In this document: positions 1 through 5,918 of the stretch, one piece after another
How the letters are laid out: each line of letters opens with the position of its first letter
Numbering within the stretch: position 1 is the stretch's first letter
From: Bacteroidia bacterium
GTDB lineage: Bacteria > Bacteroidota > Bacteroidia > Cytophagales > Cyclobacteriaceae
DNA length: 6,570 nt
Direction of reading: 5' to 3'
NCBI GenBank assembly: GCA_025356795.1
Contig: JANXRR010000420.1
Coordinates: forward strand, 1 to 6,570
Translations under genes and position numbers: made by a program
The notes under the pieces: model-generated
Told to the model about the DNA's origin: nothing
The model's database searches: none
What the model saw: only the letters and a program-made list of their open reading frames with translations

Positions 1-6
1 TCTGTT

Positions 7-275
7 ATGGCACTTCTTTTTGAATGGGATACAACAAAGCAATTTAGTAAAACATAAAATGCCGTTTGAAGAAGCTTCTTCAATATTTTCTGATGAGAAT
101 TCCATTACAATTGACGATCCTGTGCACTCACTGATTGAAAAACGAAGTATCACACTTGGCCTTTCTTACCCTTGAAAGATTGTTGGTTGTTGTACATACA
201 GAACGAAATGGCAGAATTCGAGTAATAAGCTCTCGATTGGCATCACGTTTAGAGAGAAGTCAATACGAAGAATAA
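7..275 (+). pseudogene. Broken BrnT-family (DUF497) toxin gene
   Basis: Joining three reading frames gives an almost complete BrnT-like protein, the toxin of type II BrnTA systems, which are known as RNase-type inhibitors of translation. Frame 1 starts at ATG 7 and reads MALLFEWDTTK, with the FEWD signature of the family N-terminus. From about 41 the second frame reads NLVKHKMPFEEASSIFSD and later TIDDP and ITLGL. From 171 the third frame reads LERLLVVVHTER, then RIRVISSRLAS, ending at TAA 273-275. Compared with the usual D-x-x-K-A-x-S-N-L spacing, about 8 bases are missing near 39-40. The second break is one extra base near 169-171, in a CCC run. An antitoxin-like ORF follows in the usual toxin-then-antitoxin order. 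Family identity is recognised from motifs; inactivity is inferred from the two breaks. The second break alone could be a sequencing error, but an 8-base loss is harder to explain that way. Confidence 0.8.
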
Positions 276-329
276 CCAATTTTAAAAATACCTATCTTTG
301 GAAAGTATACGTCAAGAAAAAAGAGCAGA

Positions 330-542
330 ATGAAAAAGAAGATAACTCCTGATTTGTTGCCTGAGTATGATTTTAAGAAGGGCATACGTGGGAAATACGC
401 AAAAAAATTTGCTCAGGGAACCAATTTAGTTGTGCTTGATGCTGACCTTCACAAAAGCTTCCCTGATTCAGAGTCAGTTAATGAAGCATTGAGAGCGATT
501 ACAAAAATAGCCCAACGTAATAGAAAGAAAGTTACCACTTAG
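330..542 (+). CDS. Small antitoxin-like protein paired with the broken BrnT gene
   Basis: This intact 70-residue ORF has many lysines near both ends. The core, around residues 27-62, reads as a short strand (TNLVVLD), a loop with FPDSESVNEALRAI, and a helix. That order would fit a ribbon-helix-helix-like DNA-binding antitoxin. The FPDSESVNEALRA segment is one I recognise from small proteins encoded beside toxin genes. It lies 54 bases after the broken BrnT gene, in the position BrnA antitoxins occupy, so neutralising the toxin and repressing the operon is the likely original role. It is not a close match to classical BrnA, so the pairing rests mainly on gene order. The ATG at 330 follows an A/G-rich stretch (AAGAAAAAAGAGCAG) that could serve as a weak ribosome site. 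With its toxin broken it would be an orphan. Confidence 0.7.
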   Translation: MKKKITPDLLPEYDFKKGIRGKYAKKFAQGTNLVVLDADLHKSFPDSESVNEALRAITKIAQRNRKKVTT

Positions 543-543
543 A

Positions 544-1314
544 ATGAAGGAGGAAATAAGACGAGCAAAAACACGTAAGAAGAAATCCTCCTTTAAAGAA
601 ATACCTCATCGAGTTTGTTCTTGTTTTTGGAGCAATTGTTCTTGGTTTCTTTGCTGAGAATTTAAGAGAATACTTTAGCGACCGAGACAAGGAAAAAGAA
701 TTTGCTGCACTACTGATAAGAGATTTAAGGATTGATTCTGTTAATCTAAGTAGGTCGCTTCAACATTTCCAATCTCTAATAAGAATACAGGACTCAATTT
801 TGATCTCGATCAAGAACGATAATTATAAGCCAACTCAATTGTTGCGACACCTGCGAATGTCTGAATTCTATAGTATTTTATTTCCGGCAAACACCACCAT
901 TGAACAAATGAAAGGGGCGGGGGCTTTGGTTTATTTTAAAGACAGCAAATTGCTCTCCGACATTATAAAACACTTCGAAGTAATGGCAGGTTTAGAGAAT
1001 CGAACTCGTTGGCTTTATAATTATAATTACGATTATTATGAACCTTTTGAGGTGCGCCACATCAATCGGATGTTTTTAAATTTCACCGGACAAGATTCGG
1101 TAACCAGTGGACAATCTCCTATCAACAAAGACCACAAGCCTTTTGCTAAATTCAGAAAACCATTGATTGATTTAAACGAATCAGAAAGTATTCAACTGTA
1201 TAATTTGATTTGGTCTTTCCGTCTTCGTCTTTATTTACTTACAAAAATACTTCCTTCTCGACTAGAGGAAACAAGTACATTCAGCAGTTGAGGAAGAGAT
1301 ATGAGTTAAAATAG
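544..1314 (+). pseudogene. Frameshifted gene for a small N-terminally anchored membrane protein (DUF6090-like)
   Basis: Three frames combine into a protein of about 256 residues. ATG 544, one base after the preceding stop, begins MKEEIRRAKTRKKK in frame 1. Near 583-587 the reading must shift to frame 2, which gives PPLKKYLIEFVLVFGAIVLG and then FFAENLREYF: a basic cytoplasmic leader, one transmembrane helix and the start of a charged helix. Frame 2 continues unbroken as RDKEKEFAALLIRDLRIDS and through a long helical, aromatic-rich body to about 1270. Near 1271-1273 a second shift to frame 1 gives KYIQQLRKRYELK and TAG at 1312-1314, a natural-looking end. Frame 2 has no ATG between its upstream stop (557-559) and the membrane segment, so the longest unbroken ORF alone lacks the anchor. 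The layout resembles Bacteroidota DUF6090-type proteins of unknown function; that family call is from memory and tentative. Decay or two sequence errors could each explain the breaks. Confidence 0.6.
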
Positions 1315-1328
1315 AATTTGGAGTTAAC

Positions 1329-1898
1329 CTACTCGCACAATTTAATCTCCGAAATATCCTCAGTTTCCCCAAACCACACCAAGCCATAGTTTTTATAGAG
1401 AGCTACGCCCATGGCTTTCCACTTTATTTTTGCCCACATGCCCGTGTTGATAAGCAACGGATTATGGCCGGGGCTTTTTTTCCATCCCTGTAAGCCTTCT
1501 TCTGCATCTGCATCGTCCGAGCTATAGTAAGCAATCTCGTAACCTAAGCTTGGATAGCCTGCAATTTCTTTTGGCTTGTCCCACATGCACTTGGCTTGCT
1601 TATGGTCGGGAGTGTAACAGCAGGCGCTCCACTTTCCTTTCGCAGACCAACTATGCGGATTGCACTTTGCATCGTTGGCATTGTAATTCTCCATCAAATC
1701 CTGAGCATGCGTTTTGGCAACCCTACTTAATTTTGAGGAGAAGGCGATCGGTTTTAATAATTTTGAAATACGGTATTCATTAATCAAATCAAATAATTTT
1801 TTCTCCTCATTTGTTAAGCAAACCCCATCGGCATGAACAATTGAATTTTTTTCCCTTGAAAGGGAAAGTAGAATAAGAAGGATGATAAGGGATTTCAT
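1329..1898 (-). CDS. Secreted cysteine-rich CAP (SCP/PR-1) domain protein
   Basis: This 189-residue protein has a hydrophobic N-terminus (about residues 3-14) and AxA-like context near VHADG (21-25), consistent with export by a signal peptide. A CAP-superfamily fold follows. The first helix carries INEYR (39-43) and the second VAKTHAQDL (60-68). The cavity-forming residues are probably H82 (NPHSW), E121 (GYEIAYYS) and H145 (SPGHNPLL), followed by MGVAL (163-167) and LVWFGE (173-178). There are six cysteines (27, 79, 93, 94, 104, 188), including an adjacent CC pair, in an insert between H82 and E121; this suggests disulfides in an extracytoplasmic protein. CAP proteins have varied roles, including lipid binding, protease-like activity and toxicity, and the function here cannot be told from sequence. 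The gene converges on the broken membrane-protein gene, with 14 bases between their ends, and diverges from icd. No Shine-Dalgarno sequence is seen. Confidence 0.85.
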   Translation of the reverse strand: MKSLIILLILLSLSREKNSIVHADGVCLTNEEKKLFDLINEYRISKLLKPIAFSSKLSRVAKTHAQDLMENYNANDAKCNPHSWSAKGKWSACCYTPDHKQAKCMWDKPKEIAGYPSLGYEIAYYSSDDADAEEGLQGWKKSPGHNPLLINTGMWAKIKWKAMGVALYKNYGLVWFGETEDISEIKLCE

Positions 1899-1964
1899 TG
1901 TAAGCTGTTTTTTACCACAAACGAAGGGCAGATAAAATGATTATTCATTTCCAACGAATTTTTC

Positions 1965-1972
1965 TAATTTCG
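1965..1972 (+). promoter_or_regulatory. Possible -7 element of the icd promoter
   Basis: TAATTTCG matches the Bacteroidota -7 form TAnnTTCG and lies about 40 bases before the icd start. No TTTG-like -33 element is visible 19-20 bases upstream, so this is only a candidate. It is the best match I found in the 114-base gap between the CAP gene and icd. Confidence 0.28.
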
Positions 1973-2012
1973 GGTCGCTTTTTATAAAAGTAACATTTCA
2001 AAACATATAACA

Positions 2013-3239
2013 ATGAGTGATCAAAAAATCAGTATCAGCAATGGAAAATTAAATGTCCCAGACAATCCTACAATCCCTTTTATTGAAGGTGATGGCACAG
2101 GGGTGGATATTTGGCCAGCTTCACAATTGGTGCTCGATGCAGCAGTTGAAAAAGCATATAAAGGCAAGCGCAAAATTAATTGGAAAGAAGTATTGGCAGG
2201 TGAAAAGGCTTTCACTAAAGTTGGAAGTTGGATGCCAGAAGAAACCATGACTATTTTCCGCGAATACTTGGTTGGCATAAAAGGGCCATTGACAACACCA
2301 GTGGGTGGCGGCATTCGCTCATTGAATGTGGCACTTCGTCAGGAGTTGGATTTATACGCGTGCGTTCGCCCAGTAAAATGGTTTAAAGGTGTTCCCTCAC
2401 CCGTTAAAGAACCGCAAAAAACCGATATGGTTATTTTCCGCGAAAACACCGAGGATATTTATGCGGGTATTGAATTTCAAGAAGGAACAGAAGACAACAA
2501 GAAATTCTTGACTTTCTTCAAAGAGGCGTTTCCTAAAATGTATAAAAAGATACGCTTTCCAGAAACCTCTGGCATTGGCATTAAACCAGTGTCAAAAGAA
2601 GGAACTGAGCGTTTGGTGAGAGCTGCTATTCAGTATGCAATCCGTTTGAACAAGCCAAGTGTAACGCTGGTGCACAAGGGTAACATTATGAAATTTACAG
2701 AAGGTGGCTTCCGCGATTGGGGCTATGCATTGGCGAAAAATGAATTTGGAGCCAAAGAAATTGATGGCGGCCCATGGATGGAGATAGATAACAAGGGCCA
2801 GAAAATTGTAATTAAAGATTCGATAGCGGATGCCTTCTTGCAACAGATTTTATTAAGACCCGATGAGTATTCCGTTGCCGCTACATTGAACCTTAACGGT
2901 GATTATATTTCAGATGCACTCGCAGCTATTGTGGGGGGTATTGGTATTGCACCTGGTGCGAACATTAACTACATCACAGGCCATGCAATATTTGAAGCAA
3001 CTCACGGCACGGCCCCTAAATATGCAGGTCAGGACAAAGTGAACCCAGGCTCTGTTATTCTTTCTGGTGCTATGTTGTTGGAACACTTAGAGTGGCACGA
3101 GGCTGCAACGTTAGTTTACAAAGGCCTCGAAGCTGCCATCGCAGCTAAACGTGTTACCTACGACTTCCACCGCCAAATGGAAGGAGCTACATTATTGAAA
3201 TGCTCTGAGTTTGGTGCTGAGGTTGTGAAGCACATGTAA
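2013..3239 (+). CDS. icd: NADP-dependent isocitrate dehydrogenase
   Basis: This cytoplasmic TCA-cycle enzyme oxidatively decarboxylates isocitrate to 2-oxoglutarate and makes NADPH, normally as a homodimer. The 408 residues cover the whole family, close to the 416 of E. coli Icd, which it resembles closely. Visible signatures are IEGDGTG (24-30), the substrate loop [19 protein letters not shown] (98-116) with S103, N105 and R109, then R119, [13 protein letters not shown] (142-154) with R143 and Y150, K222 in [10 protein letters not shown], and the metal-ligand aspartates D273, D297 and D301. The coenzyme site [20 protein letters not shown] (328-347) carries K336, Y337 and V343, with Y383 and R387 later. 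This is the NADP-selecting set known from E. coli. S103 matches the serine phosphorylated by AceK in E. coli; whether a kinase exists here cannot be seen. The start has no Shine-Dalgarno sequence but an A-rich leader, usual for Bacteroidota. The gene stands alone and ends in a strong terminator. Confidence 0.97.
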   Translation: MSDQKISISNGKLNVPDNPTIPFIEGDGTGVDIWPASQLVLDAAVEKAYKGKRKINWKEVLAGEKAFTKVGSWMPEETMTIFREYLVGIKGPLTTPVGGGIRSLNVALRQELDLYACVRPVKWFKGVPSPVKEPQKTDMVIFRENTEDIYAGIEFQEGTEDNKKFLTFFKEAFPKMYKKIRFPETSGIGIKPVSKEGTERLVRAAIQYAIRLNKPSVTLVHKGNIMKFTEGGFRDWGYALAKNEFGAKEIDGGPWMEIDNKGQKIVIKDSIADAFLQQILLRPDEYSVAATLNLNGDYISDALAAIVGGIGIAPGANINYITGHAIFEATHGTAPKYAGQDKVNPGSVILSGAMLLEHLEWHEAATLVYKGLEAAIAAKRVTYDFHRQMEGATLLKCSEFGAEVVKHM

Positions 3240-3258
3240 TAAGAATTTTGAATAAATG

Positions 3259-3290
3259 AAAAGGCTCTTGAGTTATCAAGAGCCTTTTTT
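3259..3290. terminator. Intrinsic terminator after icd, probably bidirectional
   Basis: The 11-base arm AAGGCTCTTGA (3261-3271) pairs perfectly with 3276-3286 around the four-base loop GTTA. Flanking A and T runs extend the stem to 13 bp. On the + strand the stem leads into six T, ending icd transcripts 20 or so bases after the stop. On the - strand it is followed by TTTT and further AT-rich bases, so it can also stop transcripts coming from ribH, which converges on icd. Confidence 0.92.
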
Positions 3291-3370
3291 ATTGAGCTTT
3301 AAAGTTATTATAAACCTGCTTGCTTGAACATGCTGTAGAGCGTTCTTTTTGGACTAAACTAATGAGATGC

Positions 3371-3844
3371 TTATGGCTTTATCTCTAGCATTTTCACCAC
3401 CGTAACGGCAGCTTCTTCTCCTTTATTGCCAAGCTTTCCTCCCGCGCGCTCAAGTGCTTGTTTTTTGGTGAGAACAGTAAGCACACCAAAGGCAACGGGT
3501 TTGCCTGAACTTAAATTCACGTCCATAATACCTTGCGCCACCGCCTGGCAGATATAATCGAAATGAGGAGTGTCGCCTTGGATAACGCAGCCAATGCAGA
3601 TAACGGCATCAATGTCTTTTTTATCAGCCATCCACTTTGCAGCCAACGGTAACTCAAAACTGCCTGGCACATTTTTTTTGATAACGTTAATTTTTTTTAC
3701 ACCCAAAGAAATCAACCCATTGAAAGCTCCTTCATAAAGTGCTCCGGTAATCTCTTCATTCCATTCGGCCACAATAATGGCAAACTTCTTATTGGAAAGA
3801 TTGATTTTACTTTTCCCTGTGGATGATTTTAATACACCTGCCAT
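3371..3844 (-). CDS. ribH: 6,7-dimethyl-8-ribityllumazine synthase (riboflavin synthase beta chain)
   Basis: This enzyme condenses 5-amino-6-ribitylaminouracil with 3,4-dihydroxy-2-butanone 4-phosphate, the next-to-last step of riboflavin synthesis, and usually forms large cytoplasmic oligomers. I chose ATG 3844, giving 157 residues, normal for the family. The reading frame stays open to an ATG at 3895, but those 17 extra codons are hydrophobic, unlike the family, and run through a terminator-like hairpin. Landmarks in the 157-residue numbering: AEWNEEITGAL (26-36) with ring-stacking W28, VPGSFELP (59-66), GCVIQGDTPHFDYIC (85-99) with the proton-transfer H94, PVAFGVLT (116-123), and ALERAGGKLGNKG (130-142) with phosphate-binding R133. 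Q89 sits where many homologues have Lys or Arg. The upstream neighbour on the same strand is the TPR gene, a pairing I recall from other Bacteroidota. No other riboflavin genes are in the window. Confidence 0.95.
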   Translation of the reverse strand: MAGVLKSSTGKSKINLSNKKFAIIVAEWNEEITGALYEGAFNGLISLGVKKINVIKKNVPGSFELPLAAKWMADKKDIDAVICIGCVIQGDTPHFDYICQAVAQGIMDVNLSSGKPVAFGVLTVLTKKQALERAGGKLGNKGEEAAVTVVKMLEIKP

Positions 3845-3860
3845 AAGCTTAAATAATGTT

Positions 3861-3892
3861 AAACAAAAAAGGGATAGAAATTCTATCCCTTT
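3861..3892 (-). terminator. Terminator-like hairpin between the TPR gene and ribH
   Basis: Read on the minus strand, an 11-bp stem AAAGGGATAGA/TCTATCCCTTT with a three-base loop (stem arms at 3882-3892 and 3868-3878) is followed by TTTTTTT and GTTT. This is the standard form of a Rho-independent terminator and lies 22 bases after the TPR stop codon. It ends only about 17 bases before the chosen ribH start, leaving no room for a separate ribH promoter after it. It may therefore be leaky, or act as an attenuator or processing site. Confidence 0.8.
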
Positions 3893-3914
3893 CAAAGTTA
3901 TGATAAGTTTTCAG

Positions 3915-4601
3915 TTAAGAATTGCTTTCCAACTTAGCTTTAAATTTTCTCGCGTTTTGGTATTCACTTGAATCCCAATATTTGTCAATAATTTGTTGAT
4001 AAGCTTCTTTGGCCTTATCATTTTGATTTAACTTTTCGTAGGCCAATGCTGCTTTCATTAAATAATTTGGAGAGAAAAATTTGTTTGCTTTATACTCAGC
4101 AGCCTTAATATAAAATTTGGCAGCATCATCAAATTCTTTGAGCTCCATATGAGCATCACCAATTAAGCTATAAGCACGGGCTTGAACTAAAAGGTCGCTT
4201 GAACTGAAGTCTTCCAAGTAAAGTATAGCAGGCTTGAACTTACCTTGTTTTAGGTAAATGGTGCCTACATAAAAATTAGCAAGTTTACCGGCTTGAGTCA
4301 ACCCATAGTCATCAATAATTTGCAAAAGGCCAAGGTTGTTGCCATCACCATTTACTGCCAAATTCAAACTATCTCCTTCAAAATAACGGATGGCCTGAAA
4401 CATATCTTTTTGTGCCCGTTCTTCTTGCGTTCCTACCCAATAACGGAAGCCAAAATAACCACCAACTACAATAATAAGTGCGCCAAGAATACCGAATACA
4501 AGTTTAGGATTCTGTTCTACCCAATGCTCTGCACCTTCTAATTTTGCTGCAATTACTTCTGGATTTTCCAATAAGTCTTTTGATACTTCCTTTTTAGCCA
4601 T
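3915..4601 (-). CDS. Membrane-anchored tetratricopeptide repeat protein
   Basis: This 228-residue protein has a charged N-terminus (residues 1-33), one transmembrane helix (about 34-52, LVFGILGALIIVVGGYFGF), and a soluble C-terminal part that is probably periplasmic. The C-terminal part carries TPR-like helical pairs. They are visible as ANFYVGTIYLKQGKFKPAI (about 108-126), ARAYSLIGDAHMELKEFDDA (about 141-160) and LMKAALAYEKLNQNDKAKEA (about 181-200), each with the alternating small and aromatic residues of TPR units. The layout resembles YfgM-type inner-membrane TPR proteins, which assist secretion and envelope proteins in proteobacteria; orthology is not established. TPR domains bind other proteins, so the role is probably scaffold or chaperone-like. 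The gene has its own well-matched promoter 38 bases upstream and ends at a hairpin before ribH. The specific function is unknown. Confidence 0.88.
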   Translation of the reverse strand: MAKKEVSKDLLENPEVIAAKLEGAEHWVEQNPKLVFGILGALIIVVGGYFGFRYWVGTQEERAQKDMFQAIRYFEGDSLNLAVNGDGNNLGLLQIIDDYGLTQAGKLANFYVGTIYLKQGKFKPAILYLEDFSSSDLLVQARAYSLIGDAHMELKEFDDAAKFYIKAAEYKANKFFSPNYLMKAALAYEKLNQNDKAKEAYQQIIDKYWDSSEYQNARKFKAKLESNS

Positions 4602-4638
4602 GATGAAATAAAAATTTTTACCGTATTGAAACGGGATG

Positions 4639-4669
4639 CAAAACTAAGAATTAGCAGTTATTAAACAAA
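4639..4669 (-). promoter_or_regulatory. Bacteroidota-type promoter of the TPR gene
   Basis: On the minus strand, TTTG (4666-4669) is followed after 19 bases by TAGTTTTG (4639-4646). This is a perfect match to the Bacteroidota -33 TTTG and -7 TAnnTTTG consensus with standard spacing. Transcription would start near 4632, leaving about 30 bases of untranslated leader before the ATG at 4601. Confidence 0.7.
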
Positions 4670-4696
4670 AGTTGATTTTAATGAAAAGAGGTCTTA

Positions 4697-5728
4697 TCAA
4701 TCAACTATATACGGATAATCAGCCTGTGCATAAACATCCTTCATGGCTTCGCTCGGGTCTGGGTAATGCGATTCTTCTGCAAACTTTACGCTCTCTTCCA
4801 CTTGGTTCATGATTCTATGCTCAATGGCAGTAAGCTCTTCTTCGGTAGCGAATTTTGATTCAAGTATTTTTGTTTTCACCGATTCAAGCGGGTCGCGATG
4901 CTTATACTCTTCCACTTCTTCCTTCGATCTGTATTTTGCAGGGTCTGACATAGAATGGCCTTTATAACGGTAAGTTCTGAATTCAAGCAACGTTGGTCCT
5001 TCGCCATTTCTTGCGCGGGTAGCCGCTCTTGCTACTGCCTCATGCACAGCCTCCACGCTCATAGCATCAACAGGCTCGGATGGGATATCGTACGATTCCC
5101 CTAATTTATATAGCTCTGTTACATTGGAAGTACGCTTTACCGATGTTCCCATGGCATAACCATTGTTTTCGATCACAAAAATCACTGGGATTTTCCACAG
5201 CATGGCCATGTTCAGTGTTTCGTGAAAGGCTCCTTGGCGCACGGCTCCATCGCCCATATAGCACATGCAAAGATTTTGCGTCTTGTTATATTTTTCCGCG
5301 AAAGCGATACCTGCACCTAATGGAATCTGACCGCCCACAATGCCATGACCGCCAAAAAAACCATGCTCTTTATCGAACATGTGCATGGAGCCGCCCTTGC
5401 CTTTTGATATACCTGTTTCCTTCGCGAAAAGTTCAGCCATAATTGCTTTTGGGTCGCTGCCCAATGCAAGCGGATGTGCATGATCTCTGTAGGCCGTAAT
5501 CCACTTATCATCTTTGGTAAGAGCCGAAACGGCTCCCGCCACGCAAGCTTCTTGACCAATATATAAATGGCAGAAACCCCTGATTTTTTGTTGGCCATAA
5601 AGCTGACCAGCGCGCTCCTCAAACCTGCGCATCAAAAGCATCATTTCGAACCAGTGCAAATAATTGTCTTTTGTGAATTCGGTTTGTTTGTTAACCTTAT
5701 TCTTGGATTGCGTGGAAGCTACCGCCAT
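4697..5728 (-). CDS. pdhA: Pyruvate dehydrogenase E1 component, alpha subunit
   Basis: This is the thiamine-diphosphate-binding half of the alpha2-beta2 E1 enzyme, which decarboxylates pyruvate and passes the acetyl group to the E2 lipoyl domain. It has 343 residues, a normal bacterial length. It shows IGQEACVAG (57-65), YRDHAHPLALG (80-90), KGKGGSMHMF (109-118), GGHGIVGGQIPLGAGIAFA (126-144), and the ThDP/Mg motif starting at GDG (159-161) and ending at ENN (187-189). The active-site loop YRYKGHSMSDPAKYRS (253-268) holds H258 and serines equivalent to the mammalian phosphorylation-loop sites. This loop separates PDH E1 alpha well from other 2-oxo-acid E1s, though a branched-chain E1 alpha is not fully excluded. 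The beta subunit gene and E2 are not next to it. The downstream TPR gene has its own promoter and the gap is 95 bases, so pdhA appears to be its own unit, divergent from recF. Confidence 0.95.
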   Translation of the reverse strand: MAVASTQSKNKVNKQTEFTKDNYLHWFEMMLLMRRFEERAGQLYGQQKIRGFCHLYIGQEACVAGAVSALTKDDKWITAYRDHAHPLALGSDPKAIMAELFAKETGISKGKGGSMHMFDKEHGFFGGHGIVGGQIPLGAGIAFAEKYNKTQNLCMCYMGDGAVRQGAFHETLNMAMLWKIPVIFVIENNGYAMGTSVKRTSNVTELYKLGESYDIPSEPVDAMSVEAVHEAVARAATRARNGEGPTLLEFRTYRYKGHSMSDPAKYRSKEEVEEYKHRDPLESVKTKILESKFATEEELTAIEHRIMNQVEESVKFAEESHYPDPSEAMKDVYAQADYPYIVD

Positions 5729-5770
5729 ACTATTATTATTTTAAACTAATTTTGAATCGATTAAGAGTTG

Positions 5771-5802
5771 CGAAAATACTGCACGATTAGCCAATAGCCA
5801 AA
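5771..5802 (-). promoter_or_regulatory. Bacteroidota-type promoter of pdhA
   Basis: On the minus strand, TTTG (5799-5802) is followed after 20 bases by TATTTTCG (5771-5778), matching -33 TTTG and the TAnnTTCG form of the -7 element. The start of transcription would be near 5764, about 35 bases before the ATG at 5728. Confidence 0.6.
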
Positions 5803-5825
5803 TTACTGATCGTTAGTGTGTAAAT

Positions 5826-5833
5826 TAGTTTCG
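5826..5833 (+). promoter_or_regulatory. Possible -7 element of the recF promoter
   Basis: TAGTTTCG fits TAnnTTCG on the + strand and would give a leader of roughly 80 bases before the recF GTG. No clear TTTG lies at the expected distance upstream, so the call is weak. That leader would contain the CTTAA repeats at 5879-5911. Confidence 0.3.
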
Positions 5834-5878
5834 AATTGCTAGCTAGGTTTTAGTAAGTTCTAGTAGCTCAAACACTCG

Positions 5879-5911
5879 CTTAAATCTTAAACCGTCAATC
5901 TTAAATCTTAA
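5879..5911 (+). repeat. Two 12-bp direct repeats (four CTTAA units) upstream of recF
   Basis: CTTAAATCTTAA occurs exactly at 5879-5890 and 5900-5911, 21 bases apart start to start, about two helical turns. Each copy contains CTTAA twice, so the pentamer begins at 5879, 5886, 5900 and 5907. The second copy ends 7 bases before the recF start codon. The repeat is certain; a function as operator or translation-control site is inference. Confidence 0.75.
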
Positions 5912-5918
5912 TCTCTCT

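Noticed and set aside
577..590. Programmed ribosomal frameshift at the AAGAAGAAAT run in the membrane-protein gene
   Set aside because: No stimulatory hairpin is evident, a second shift would also be needed near 1271, and the neighbouring gene is broken too. Decay or sequence error is simpler.
800..1291. 163-residue protein starting at TTG 800 as a complete gene
   Set aside because: The same frame is open upstream to 560 and encodes a clear membrane segment, so the TTG is internal.
3291..3370. Minus-strand tail reading FSPKRTLYSMFKQAGL with double stop, like a C-terminal gene remnant
   Set aside because: Only about 16 codons, bounded by a stop upstream in the same frame. I could not link it to a family, and it may be chance.
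3845..3895. Longer ribH start at ATG 3895
   Set aside because: The added 17 residues are atypical for lumazine synthase and overlap a terminator-like hairpin.
3845..3914. FMN (RFN) riboswitch controlling ribH
   Set aside because: The gap is about 70 bases and is occupied by a simple hairpin; it lacks the multi-stem conserved pattern of the RFN element.
5080..5442. 120-residue + strand ORF and other overlapping frames inside pdhA, icd, the CAP gene and recF
   Set aside because: They lie opposite or out of frame with well-conserved genes and show no family features of their own.
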